Below are positions 1 through 5,773 of a stretch of DNA of 6,109 nt, in pieces (the first letter of the stretch is position 1; every line of letters begins with the position of its first letter). The stretch spans positions 1 to 6,109 of the forward strand of contig CALKAL010000158.1 in assembly GCA_937983065.1 (NCBI GenBank), read 5' to 3'. The notes beneath the pieces were generated by a model that worked only from the letters and a program-made list of their open reading frames with translations, was not told the origin of the DNA and made no database searches. The DNA comes from an uncultured Bacillaceae bacterium. GTDB lineage: Bacteria > Bacillota > Bacilli > Bacillales > Alkalibacillaceae. A program made the translations under genes and the position numbers.

Positions 1-432
1 CGAATTGCTTTTGAGCAAGGGCAAATCGACGCATGGGTTACTTGGGATCCGTATGCAGCTTTAGTACAAGTGGAAACTAATGCCCGTTTCATCGTCGATG
101 GAGAAGGATTAACGACCGATCGAGATTTTATTATCGTAACCGAACAGTTTTATAACGAGCACGACGCCGATGTTATCGAGTTGATTATCAACGAAATTGA
201 CGCATCGCTTAACTATGTAAATGATCACCCGGATGAATTAATCGATTTACTCGTTGATGAGCTACAAATTAATGAAGAAGCTGTTGAAGTGACGGTGAAT
301 CGACGTGTTTATGGAATTGAGCCAGTCAATGAGCAAATTATCGAAGAACAACAAGAGATTGCCGATTTATTTTTTGAACTTGATATCATTCCTGAAAAAA
401 TAACGATTACAGATGTCATTAAGGGTGATTAG
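1..432 (+). CDS. ssuA: ABC transporter substrate-binding protein, SsuA/TauA-like (C-terminal part)
   Basis: This is the 3' end of a gene that begins outside the window. It is open from base 1, and 143 residues are present before the TAG stop. The visible part contains the AWVTWDPYAA segment, typical of the second lobe of SsuA/TauA/NMT1-type periplasmic-binding folds. This is followed by an acidic helical C-terminus rich in Asp, Glu and Ile. In a Gram-positive cell such a protein is normally a lipoprotein on the outer face of the membrane, delivering substrate to the permease. The lipobox would lie in the missing part. The permease and ATPase follow on the same strand, 62 nt and then 25 nt apart, so this is the first visible gene of an import operon. 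The substrate is not proved: aliphatic sulfonates are the best guess, with taurine, nitrate or a pyrimidine precursor as alternatives. The GTG at 70 is an internal valine codon, not the start. Confidence 0.8.
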   Translation, partial: RIAFEQGQIDAWVTWDPYAALVQVETNARFIVDGEGLTTDRDFIIVTEQFYNEHDADVIELIINEIDASLNYVNDHPDELIDLLVDELQINEEAVEVTVNRRVYGIEPVNEQIIEEQQEIADLFFELDIIPEKITITDVIKGD

Positions 433-494
433 CTAATTTTTAAAACAAAACAAGTTGAATCGATCGTTATATTCACTAAAGAAAGGGGTCTATC

Positions 495-1259
495 ATGGCA
501 AATTCCTTCAAAAAATATTCATATAAACTACTCCCTTGGGCATTTCCCCTTATCCTATTAGTGGTTTGGCAAATTTCTTCAACATTAGGACTCATTCCGA
601 ACACGATATTACCAGCACCGTTAGATGTTGTAGTTTCTGGATATACATTAACGTTATCTGGAGAATTGACAGAGCATATATCGATTAGTCTTTGGCGGGC
701 TTTAACAGGATTTATCATCGGGGGAACAATCGGATTTATTCTCGGATTGTTAAATGGATTATTCCGACTATCCGATCTGCTTTTTGACACGTCCATCCAA
801 ATGGTCAGAAACATTCCGCATTTAGCGTTAATTCCCCTCGTTATTTTATGGTTTGGAATTGATGAAACCGCTAAAATATTTTTAGTTGCCTTAGGAGTTT
901 TATTCCCCGTTTATATAAATACTTACCACGGAATTAAAAATGTTGATAAAAAATTGATTGAAATGGGTAAGGCTTATGGATTAAAAGGATTTTCCCTATT
1001 TAAATCAGTCATCTTCCCAGGTGCCTTATCGTCTATTCTCGTCGGTATACGCTTTTCCTTAGGAGTCATGTGGCTAACACTTATTGTCGCTGAGACGATA
1101 TCCGCCCATACAGGCATCGGGTTTATGGCGATGAATGCTAGGGAGTTTATGCAAATGGAAGTCATCGTTTTAAGTATCTTACTTTACGCTTTGTTCGGAA
1201 AACTATCGGACGTTATTGCACGATATTGTGAACGAAAATGGTTGAAATGGAACGCATAA
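495..1259 (+). CDS. ssuC: ABC transporter permease, SsuC-like
   Basis: This encodes a 254-residue integral membrane protein of the BPD transporter permease family, the membrane channel of the importer. Hydrophobic segments lie roughly at residues 13-33, 66-88, 107-140, 185-200 and 222-240. The cytoplasmic EAA loop that docks onto the ATPase is visible at about 155-186, with the core EMGKAYGLKG followed by FPGAL. An N-terminal region ending in LPAPLDVV is typical of SsuC/TauC proteins. The ATG at 495 is preceded by GAAAGGGG at 481-488, a usable ribosome binding site. The length is normal for the family. It follows the binding-protein gene and is followed 25 nt later by the ATPase gene, so the three are very probably co-transcribed. 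Sulfonate specificity is inferred from family resemblance only. Confidence 0.88.
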   Translation: MANSFKKYSYKLLPWAFPLILLVVWQISSTLGLIPNTILPAPLDVVVSGYTLTLSGELTEHISISLWRALTGFIIGGTIGFILGLLNGLFRLSDLLFDTSIQMVRNIPHLALIPLVILWFGIDETAKIFLVALGVLFPVYINTYHGIKNVDKKLIEMGKAYGLKGFSLFKSVIFPGALSSILVGIRFSLGVMWLTLIVAETISAHTGIGFMAMNAREFMQMEVIVLSILLYALFGKLSDVIARYCERKWLKWNA

Positions 1260-1284
1260 GGAAGGAGGAATCAATTGAGACGAT

Positions 1285-2049
1285 ATGGATGATGAATATG
1301 TGAAAATTAATCATTTGAAAAAATCTTATGGTGAATTAGATGTTTTAAATGGCATTAACCTTAATATAAAAAAAGGTGAGTTCGTTGCCGTCGTCGGAAA
1401 AAGTGGTTGCGGCAAAAGCACCCTTCTTCGCCTTATTGCTGGATTAGAGCCTTATGATGATGGCCAATTAATCATCGGAAACAAGTCGTTAAAAGGATTA
1501 AATAAAAACGCGCGAATGATGTTTCAAGATGGAAGACTTCTACCGTGGAAAAAAGTGATTGAAAATATTGGACTCGGATTAAAAGGAGATTGGAAAAAAC
1601 AAGCATACGAAGCATTAGTAAAAGTAGGTCTAGAAGATAAAAAAGATGAGTGGCCCGCTAAATTATCAGGAGGACAACAACAACGCGTCGCACTAGCTCG
1701 AGCCCTCGTCCACCAACCAACCTTAATGTTACTTGACGAGCCTTTAGGGGCATTAGACGCACTAACTCGAATCGAAATGCAACAATTAATTGAAACTATT
1801 TGGCAGGAGCATCAAATCACTTCGATTCTCGTCACCCATGATGTGGAAGAAGCGGTTAATATGGCCGATCGAGTGATTTTAATTGAAAATGGAAAAATCG
1901 CTTTAAACAAAACAATCGAGTTAACTCGACCGCGGAAAAGAACGTCTCAAGCTTTCTCTAATTATGTAGAGGAGATTATGAATCATATTTTAGGTAAAGA
2001 CCAACCTATGAAACAAACGAATAAATTACGTTTAGTTAAATCTAACTAG
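1285..2049 (+). CDS. ssuB: ABC transporter ATP-binding protein, SsuB-like
   Basis: This encodes a 254-residue cytoplasmic ATPase that drives the importer. All nucleotide-binding motifs are present: Walker A GKSGCGKST at 38-46, Q-loop Gln at about 81 (FQDGRLLPW), ABC signature LSGGQQQR at about 127-134, Walker B LMLLDE at about 147-152, D-loop GALD and switch His at about 185 (THD). The FQDGRLLPW segment is characteristic of the SsuB/TauB/NrtD group. The start is fixed by an in-frame TGA at 1276-1278, which leaves ATG 1285 as the first possible start. Its AAGGAGG (1262-1268) is 16 nt away, longer than usual, and a mini reading frame lies between (reported as a finding). About 40 residues follow the core domain and end in a basic tail. 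No sulfonate monooxygenase gene follows; the operon appears to end here. Confidence 0.9.
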   Translation: MDDEYVKINHLKKSYGELDVLNGINLNIKKGEFVAVVGKSGCGKSTLLRLIAGLEPYDDGQLIIGNKSLKGLNKNARMMFQDGRLLPWKKVIENIGLGLKGDWKKQAYEALVKVGLEDKKDEWPAKLSGGQQQRVALARALVHQPTLMLLDEPLGALDALTRIEMQQLIETIWQEHQITSILVTHDVEEAVNMADRVILIENGKIALNKTIELTRPRKRTSQAFSNYVEEIMNHILGKDQPMKQTNKLRLVKSN

Positions 2050-2065
2050 ATTAACCCAATTTTTT

Positions 2066-2114
2066 AGAGGCTAGGAAAATCGTGTTTTCGTACTTTTAAC
2101 CGATCCTAGCCTCT
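2066..2114 (+). terminator. Hairpin closing the ABC transporter operon
   Basis: An 11-bp perfect inverted repeat, AGAGGCTAGGA at 2066-2076 and TCCTAGCCTCT at 2104-2114, starts 17 nt after the ATPase stop codon. The stem can be extended by TCG/CGA across an AAA bulge. The T-rich stretch after it (TATTTATTTT) is interrupted, so termination on the plus strand may be leaky. The same hairpin lies 25 nt past the stop of the convergent acetyltransferase gene and could help stop that transcript too, though no U-run follows on that strand. Confidence 0.6.
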
Positions 2115-2138
2115 TGCCTATTTATTTTGGAAACAAGC

Positions 2139-2594
2139 TTAATCGCTCAAATCATTTTCATCAATCTTTTTCTCCATTAATATCGCAACATCTTGAAAAC
2201 CTAATTTTTCATAATATTTTTTCATACGATTATGGGCAAACACATTGAGCTGCACCTTTTTTAAACCATCTTGTTTTAGCCTATGAAGTGCCTCTTGAAA
2301 TAACAGTTTGCCTATCCCTTTATTTCGATGTTCTTTCTCTACATACCATTCAGATAAATAACCGACCACCTCATTTGAATATAGATCAAAGGCTTCACAA
2401 ATTCCTATCCAGCCAAGAATGTGTTCATCTTCAACAAAAACTAAATAATACCCTTCACTTAGTAAAAATGGCTCTCGCATACTCATCGCTTGTTCCGCTG
2501 TTTCAACAACCCCTACCGTCGCTTCTTTAAATACATCAATTGAGCAATTTAAAATTTCCCTCACTTCATCTTCCGTCGCTATTCGTATTGCCAT
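2139..2594 (-). CDS. GNAT-family N-acetyltransferase
   Basis: This encodes a 151-residue protein with the GNAT fold, expected to transfer an acetyl group from acetyl-CoA to an amine; the acceptor is unknown. The acetyl-CoA binding motif A is seen as RNKGIG at about 90-95, after the beta-strand LSEWYVEKEH. Motif B is seen as the C-terminal HNRMKKYYEKLGF at 121-133. I chose ATG at 2594 because AAGGGG (2601-2606) sits 6 nt upstream. A GTG at 2639 would add 15 residues but has no visible ribosome binding site, and MAIRIATEDEV is a typical GNAT N-terminus. The gene lies 78 nt downstream of the YppG-like gene on the same strand and may be read from the same promoter. It converges on the transporter operon. 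Confidence 0.88.
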   Translation of the reverse strand: MAIRIATEDEVREILNCSIDVFKEATVGVVETAEQAMSMREPFLLSEGYYLVFVEDEHILGWIGICEAFDLYSNEVVGYLSEWYVEKEHRNKGIGKLLFQEALHRLKQDGLKKVQLNVFAHNRMKKYYEKLGFQDVAILMEKKIDENDLSD

Positions 2595-2672
2595 CGCTTT
2601 CCCCTTTACCCGTTTTAATTGATCGATAAAAAACACCACATGCTTTTAATCCATGTATACTCAACCTAGCTA

Positions 2673-2930
2673 TTATCTTTTAATAAATTGAGAAATGAGT
2701 GGACTTACTTGACTATATAAATTACCGACTTGCTGAGCTGTTCCCATTAATTTTTCAACATCCATTTGACCATTTTCATCTTGAAATAAGGCTAAAAAAT
2801 TAGGACGATTCGACTGCTGTGTTTGTTGTGGAGGCTGAGGTGGATAAGGTCCGTGGAAAAATGGATTACTAGGCGGTCGGTTTTGTTGAAAAGGTGGCAT
2901 TGGTGGTCTAGGTCTTCCTGGAAACATCAT
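2673..2930 (-). CDS. YppG-like proline-rich small protein
   Basis: This encodes an 85-residue protein in two parts. Residues 1-43 are rich in Pro, Gln, Phe and Asn (MMFPGRPRPPMPPF, then a PPQPPQQTQQ stretch). Residues 44-85 look folded and helical (FLALFQDENGQMDVEKLMG, then VSPLISQFIKR). This plan, with the DENGQxDxxK block before a C-terminal helix ending in basic residues, matches my memory of the YppG-like family of Bacillus, linked to spores but without an assigned activity. ATG 2930 is preceded by GAGG (2936-2939). ATG 2927 is an equally possible start one codon later; the GTG at 2936 overlaps the ribosome binding site and is unlikely. No signal peptide or membrane segment is seen. The family assignment is from pattern recognition; a YqfQ-like spore protein would be the alternative. 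Confidence 0.72.
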   Translation of the reverse strand: MMFPGRPRPPMPPFQQNRPPSNPFFHGPYPPQPPQQTQQSNRPNFLALFQDENGQMDVEKLMGTAQQVGNLYSQVSPLISQFIKR

Positions 2931-3056
2931 TATCACCTCACTTAACTCATCTTTTCCTATATATACTATTCATACGGTTTAAGCTTTGTAAGTGATACCT
3001 TCCTAATCACAACTTAATATTGCAATCATATTTAGAATAAGAAAGGAGGAAAAGTG

Positions 3057-3833
3057 ATGGGGCTAGTTCGTACGGATGATTGGCTTTTAAATAACCGAGA
3101 AGAAACATTTGAATTATTACGCCCTTTTTTTAATGAATCATCAGTTGAGGAAATTGAAGCTCATTTACAGCAGTTTGGTATGCTTTCACCTAGCTATAAG
3201 GCGCTTGATGAAATCGTCAAATCTTTACAAAAAAATCAATTTTGGTCGTTGCTTGAGGAAGAATTTATAACATTAAGAGAGTTATGGGATGGTCCAGACA
3301 TTCCGATATTTATTTTTCCGTCAAATATTCAAAACGAACAATTAGTTGAAAAATATAACGGCTTATCCGGGTTAGCGTTTAAAGATAAATTATTTATTTT
3401 TTTAAGCAAACATAATAACCCGCTGGACGCCAAAATATTACTCACCCATGAATATCATCACGTTTGTCGACTAAATAAATATGACAAAAAAGAAGACGAT
3501 TATACGCTACTTGATACGATCATTTTAGAGGGGCTTGCAGAATATGCCGTTTTAGAACGTTTTGATGAAGATGCATTGAAAAGTTGGCTGATAGATTATG
3601 ACGATGATACACTCCATGAAATGTATGAAAAATATATTGCGAGACATATCAATGTATCAAAAAATGTATTTCTTCATGATGTCTTGTTATACGGTTTAGA
3701 AGCTTCATTACCGCCCATGGTAGGCTATGCAGTCGGTTTTTACTTAGTTAAAACATATATGAATCAATATCAAACGAATAGTTTTGAGGTCATAGGTACA
3801 GATAGCAAAATAATTGCCCAAATTATAGATTAA
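3057..3833 (+). CDS. Putative zinc metallopeptidase, DUF2268 (YjaZ-like)
   Basis: This encodes a 258-residue protein. The zinc-binding motif HEYHH is at 131-135, preceded by a hydrophobic strand (KLFIFLSKH) and the helix AKILLT. EGLAEY follows at 158-163, 22 residues after the second His, so Glu158 is the likely third zinc ligand. This HExxH...EGLAEY arrangement is that of gluzincin-type DUF2268 predicted proteases. The substrate is unknown. There is no signal peptide or clear transmembrane segment, so a cytoplasmic place is inferred. ATG 3057 lies 7 nt after AAGGAGG (3043-3049); the GTG at 3054 is too close. It is a single-gene unit: a divergent gene lies upstream and a strong terminator begins at the stop codon. 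A neighbourhood of sporulation-type genes hints at, but does not prove, a late-growth role. Confidence 0.82.
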   Translation: MGLVRTDDWLLNNREETFELLRPFFNESSVEEIEAHLQQFGMLSPSYKALDEIVKSLQKNQFWSLLEEEFITLRELWDGPDIPIFIFPSNIQNEQLVEKYNGLSGLAFKDKLFIFLSKHNNPLDAKILLTHEYHHVCRLNKYDKKEDDYTLLDTIILEGLAEYAVLERFDEDALKSWLIDYDDDTLHEMYEKYIARHINVSKNVFLHDVLLYGLEASLPPMVGYAVGFYLVKTYMNQYQTNSFEVIGTDSKIIAQIID

Positions 3834-3865
3834 AAGGCAGACAAAAAATAATGTCTGCCTTTTTA
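3832..3865. terminator. Bidirectional intrinsic terminator
   Basis: AAAAGGCAGAC (3832-3842) pairs with GTCTGCCTTTT (3853-3863) around a 10-nt A-rich loop. The stem overlaps the TAA stop of the metallopeptidase gene and runs into a T-tract on the plus strand. On the minus strand the hairpin is also followed by TTTTAAT, so it can also end the convergent gene whose stop is at 3895. Confidence 0.85.
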
Positions 3866-3894
3866 GATGAGAAAGCGAGCACACAAATTTCGTT

Positions 3895-4155
3895 CTACCA
3901 GAAAAATGGTCTTGAAATAGCCACACCTAAAATAGTTCCTAATCCAATTCCGATTCCGAGTCCTGGACCAAAGCCCCAACCGAATCCCCAGCCGAAGCCA
4001 CCATATCCGCCACGGCCATCTGCAGGTTGAATATACACTTTTCGATGGTCAACATGTTGGATAATACCGCGGTGAACTTTGCCGTCTCTCGTTGTAATAT
4101 CAACCATTCTACCTTTATACTTACAACACATTTTATAGGCCTGATCAATCGTCAT
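3895..4155 (-). CDS. Small Sm-like protein with Gly/Trp/Phe-rich tail
   Basis: This encodes an 86-residue protein of two halves. Residues 1-44 resemble one Sm/SH3-type barrel: a helix (DQAYKMCCKYKG), then strands in VDITTRDGKVHRGIIQHVD and RKVYIQP, with the G-x-x-h-x-G-x-I pattern of the Sm1 motif. Residues 47-75 are a low-complexity GGYGGFGWGFGWGFGPGL run merging into a hydrophobic GIGIGLGTILGVAI segment that could sit in a membrane or drive self-assembly. The pair Cys10-Cys11 could crosslink. ATG 4155 is preceded by GGGGGTGA (4160-4167). I have a memory of similar hypothetical proteins in Bacillus, but no function is known to me. A spore-coat or envelope role is a guess from composition and from the adjacent YjcZ genes, which are read in the opposite direction. 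Confidence 0.75.
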   Translation of the reverse strand: MTIDQAYKMCCKYKGRMVDITTRDGKVHRGIIQHVDHRKVYIQPADGRGGYGGFGWGFGWGFGPGLGIGIGLGTILGVAISRPFFW

Positions 4156-4185
4156 TAAGTCACCCCCAATTTTTAGTTATAAGCC

Positions 4186-4193
4186 ATTATATG
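4186..4193 (-). promoter_or_regulatory. Candidate -10 element for the Sm-like small gene
   Basis: Read on the minus strand the bases are CATATAAT, containing a perfect TATAAT and also differing by one base from the sigma-E -10 consensus CATACAAT as I remember it. A start site about 7 nt downstream would give a leader of roughly 25 nt ending in the GGGGGTGA ribosome binding site. No convincing sigma-A -35 is seen at 17 nt, so a sporulation sigma factor is possible. Confidence 0.4.
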
Positions 4194-4269
4194 TGCATTT
4201 ATAAACGTCGTATAAGACAAATGGAGATTGCTAAGTTAATTAAGTTATGAATTGGTCGAATGTCCATTC

Positions 4270-4295
4270 ACGAAAAGTTTTATATGCATATGATA
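4270..4295 (+). promoter_or_regulatory. Candidate sigma-K-type promoter for the first YjcZ gene
   Basis: CATATGATA at 4287-4295 fits the sigma-K -10 pattern CATA-NNN-TA. An AC dinucleotide lies 15 nt upstream at 4270-4271, close to the usual spacing of about 16. The predicted start site near 4300 would lie about 12 nt before the GGAGGTG ribosome binding site. The match is short and could be chance; mother-cell expression would suit a YjcZ-type sporulation gene. Confidence 0.35.
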
Positions 4296-4326
4296 CAGTA
4301 CATTTTGATATGGAGGTGTGTCTTAT

Positions 4327-4440
4327 ATGAGTGGAACGACAACAGGTGGTTTCGGCTACGGAGGTGGCTTCGCCTTAATTGTAGTGTTGTTTATTTTATT
4401 AATTATTATCGGAGCTTCATACGTTGGATATGGCTTCTAA
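4327..4440 (+). CDS. YjcZ-family sporulation microprotein (copy 1)
   Basis: This encodes a 37-residue microprotein: a Gly/Thr/Tyr-rich head (MSGTTTGGFGYGGGF) followed by one hydrophobic membrane-spanning segment (ALIVVLFILLIIIGASYVGY, about residues 16-35). The GYGGGFALIVVLFILLIIxG signature is that of the tiny transmembrane YjcZ family of Bacillaceae, annotated as sporulation proteins; the molecular role is unknown. ATG 4327 follows GGAGGTG (4312-4318) by 8 nt. Residues 8-30 are nearly identical to the second copy 134 nt downstream, so the two are tandem paralogues. It is probably inserted in a membrane or the spore envelope by its single helix. Confidence 0.88.
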   Translation: MSGTTTGGFGYGGGFALIVVLFILLIIIGASYVGYGF

Positions 4441-4573
4441 ATGACACGCGAGGAAATTGCCAAACCTCTTATTAGGTTAATGATTTAGATTTGCAATTAC
4501 TAGTCAACTGTCTTAGACAACGGACGCATTAAAAGAATAAGATGTATTAAAAATATTGATGGAGGTGTTTAAT

Positions 4574-4681
4574 GTGAGTCATTATGGCGGATATTCTGGA
4601 GGCTATGGTTACGGCGGTGGTTTCGCGTTAATTGTCGTTCTATTCATTCTTCTAATCATTGTCGGTGCTGCTTGGTTCTAA
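4574..4681 (+). CDS. YjcZ-family sporulation microprotein (copy 2)
   Basis: This encodes a 35-residue microprotein: the Gly/Tyr-rich head MSHYGGYSGGYGYGGGF and a single membrane segment ALIVVLFILLIIVGAAWF that runs to the C-terminus. The start is GTG 4574. The ATG one base pair earlier in another frame (4572) meets TGA at once, and GGAGGTG (4561-4567) is 6 nt from the GTG. It shares the YjcZ core GYGGGFALIVVLFILLII with copy 1 but has a longer tyrosine-rich head, lacks the GYGF tail and uses mostly different synonymous codons. This suggests an old duplication kept by selection. A terminator follows 8 nt after the stop. Confidence 0.88.
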   Translation: MSHYGGYSGGYGYGGGFALIVVLFILLIIVGAAWF

Positions 4682-4689
4682 AATTAATA

Positions 4690-4742
4690 AAAAGGCTACC
4701 ACGAAAGGGCTATCGCTTTTTTGTGGTAGCTTTATTATTTTT
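4690..4742 (+). terminator. Intrinsic terminator after the YjcZ pair
   Basis: GCTACCAC (4695-4702) pairs with GTGGTAGC (4723-4730), extended inward by GAAA/TTTT pairs. The hairpin is followed by TTTATTATTTTT. It separates the YjcZ genes from smpB. Confidence 0.85.
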
Positions 4743-4827
4743 GATTACATTTTTACAATTCTAGCCAGTGATAATTTTTTCGACAGACAACCGATAAAAT
4801 TTCCTTGAATGAACTTCACGATTATCT

Positions 4828-4855
4828 TTGATTCCCTCCTTCAATCTGATAAAAT
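4828..4855 (+). promoter_or_regulatory. Candidate sigma-A promoter of smpB
   Basis: TTGATT (4828-4833) and TAAAAT (4850-4855) are spaced by 16 nt and each differs from consensus by one or two bases. Transcription would start near 4862, giving a leader of about 20 nt with the AGGAGG site of smpB. This promoter lies beyond the YjcZ terminator, so smpB is probably its own unit. Confidence 0.6.
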
Positions 4856-4881
4856 AGGAATGCAGTGAGGAGGAAATAAAG

Positions 4882-5346
4882 ATGGCGAAAAAAGATTCGA
4901 ATGCCATTGCTACTAACCGTCGAGCAAGACATGATTATTTTATCGAGGAAACGTATGAAGCTGGAATCGTTCTTCAAGGAACCGAAATTAAATCGATTCG
5001 AGCAGGCCGAGTGAATTTAAAAGACTCCTTCGCTCGAATTCATAATGGTGAAGCATTTGTTCACAACATGCACATTTCACCTTATGAACAAGGAAACCGA
5101 TTTAATCACGATCCAACGCGAACACGGAAACTTTTACTTCATAAAAATGAAATTAATAAATTGATCGGATATACACAGCAAAAAGGTTATGCGTTAGTCC
5201 CTTTAAAATTGTATATTAAAAATGGCTTCGCAAAATTATTAATTGGTGTTGGAAAAGGTAAAAAGCAACATGATAAGCGTGAAGATTTGAAACAAAAAGC
5301 TGCAAAACGTGAAGTTGAAAGAGCGATGAAAGAGCGCTACCAATAG
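4882..5346 (+). CDS. smpB: SsrA-binding protein SmpB
   Basis: This encodes a 154-residue cytoplasmic RNA-binding protein, the obligatory partner of tmRNA in trans-translation. SmpB binds the tRNA-like domain of tmRNA and places it in the A site of stalled ribosomes, with its C-terminal tail reaching into the empty mRNA channel. Family hallmarks are visible in order: ATNRRARHDYFI (10-21), the GTEIKSIRAGRVNLKDSFA block (33-51), HNMHISPYEQGN (61-72), RTRKLLLHKNEI (80-91), and the basic tail KGKKQHDKREDLKQK followed by AKREVERAMK (about 125-150). ATG 4882 is preceded by AGGAGG (4868-4873). Length is full and no residue is missing. The gene for its RNA partner begins 85 nt downstream, the usual order in Firmicutes. 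Confidence 0.97.
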   Translation: MAKKDSNAIATNRRARHDYFIEETYEAGIVLQGTEIKSIRAGRVNLKDSFARIHNGEAFVHNMHISPYEQGNRFNHDPTRTRKLLLHKNEINKLIGYTQQKGYALVPLKLYIKNGFAKLLIGVGKGKKQHDKREDLKQKAAKREVERAMKERYQ

Positions 5347-5367
5347 CTCTTGCAGTAAGTATTACCA

Positions 5368-5396
5368 TTTTCAAATGTTACTCCACGTGTTATAAT
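5368..5396 (+). promoter_or_regulatory. Candidate sigma-A promoter of ssrA
   Basis: TATAAT at 5391-5396 is a perfect -10, with TTTTCA (5368-5373) 17 nt upstream as a weak -35. Transcription would start near 5403 and leave a 5' leader of about 29 nt to be removed by RNase P. A second perfect TATAAT at 5422-5427 lies only 4 nt before the mature 5' end and has no good -35, so I regard the first as the main promoter. Confidence 0.6.
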
Positions 5397-5416
5397 ATGT
5401 ATTGTACGGAATTTTT

Positions 5417-5433
5417 CCGAATATAATATTCGG
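5417..5433. repeat. Perfect inverted repeat across the ssrA 5' end
   Basis: CCGAATAT and ATATTCGG flank a single central A, making a 17-nt palindrome. It covers the second TATAAT and the first two bases of mature tmRNA. A neighbouring inverted repeat, CGGAA (5407-5411) with TTCCG (5415-5419), shares the CCG at 5417-5419, so in RNA the two hairpins exclude each other. Confidence 0.7.
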
Positions 5434-5519
5434 GGACGTTTCGGATTCGACAGGGATAGGTCGAGCTTAAATTGCGGGCCGAGGGTCGACTCGTTAAACG
5501 CAAACAGTTTATAATAACT

Positions 5520-5552
5520 GGCAAACAAAACAATTTCGCTGTAGCTGCTTAA
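5520..5552 (+). other. tmRNA tag-peptide reading frame
   Basis: From the resume codon GGC the frame reads GKQNNFAVAA and ends at TAA (5550-5552). With the alanine carried by tmRNA, the added tag would be A-GKQNNFAVAA. The bases before the resume codon (AATAACT) match the conserved set-up region of Bacillales tmRNAs. The tag is a normal length and ends in small hydrophobic residues read by ClpXP. As I remember it, the Staphylococcus aureus tag ends in the same NNFAVAA. Confidence 0.93.
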
Positions 5553-5773
5553 GCAGATTCTACAGGATCCTTCCTGTCATCGCCCATGTGGCAGATTGAA
5601 GGGTCTCAAATTCAGTGGGCTACGCTAGAGTTCGCCGTCTGAGGACTTCTAGAAGAGATTAATCAGACTAGCTACTTGGAAGCCTGTCGGTAGGCTGAAG
5701 AGCTAGTGAAATATAATTTACCGACTACGCTCGTAGATATTTAAGTGCCGATATCTCTGGACGTGGGTTCGAT

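Noticed and set aside
476..814. Open frame on the minus strand opposite the permease gene
   Set aside because: It lies fully inside or against the clear SsuC frame, has no family resemblance and no ribosome binding site that I can see. The same holds for 974-1165 (-), 2288-2530 (+), 3744-3926 (-) and 3939-4148 (-).
4260..4475. 71-codon plus-strand frame across the first YjcZ gene
   Set aside because: It overlaps the YjcZ-family microprotein in another frame, lacks a ribosome binding site and reads as a basic, aromatic-rich mixture with no family resemblance. The shorter YjcZ frame has the ribosome binding site and the family signature.
4441..4488. 15-codon frame starting directly at the stop of YjcZ copy 1
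   Set aside because: It has no ribosome binding site, and its product MTREEIAKPLIRLMI matches nothing I recognise.
4834..4873. CCCTCCT (4834-4840) complementary to the AGGAGG of smpB, as a possible RNA switch
   Set aside because: The CCCTCCT lies in the promoter spacer upstream of the predicted start site, so it would not be in the smpB transcript from that promoter.
5337..5528. Minus-strand frame across the ssrA promoter and 5' region
   Set aside because: It is antisense to conserved tmRNA sequence; the openness is explained by RNA gene constraints.
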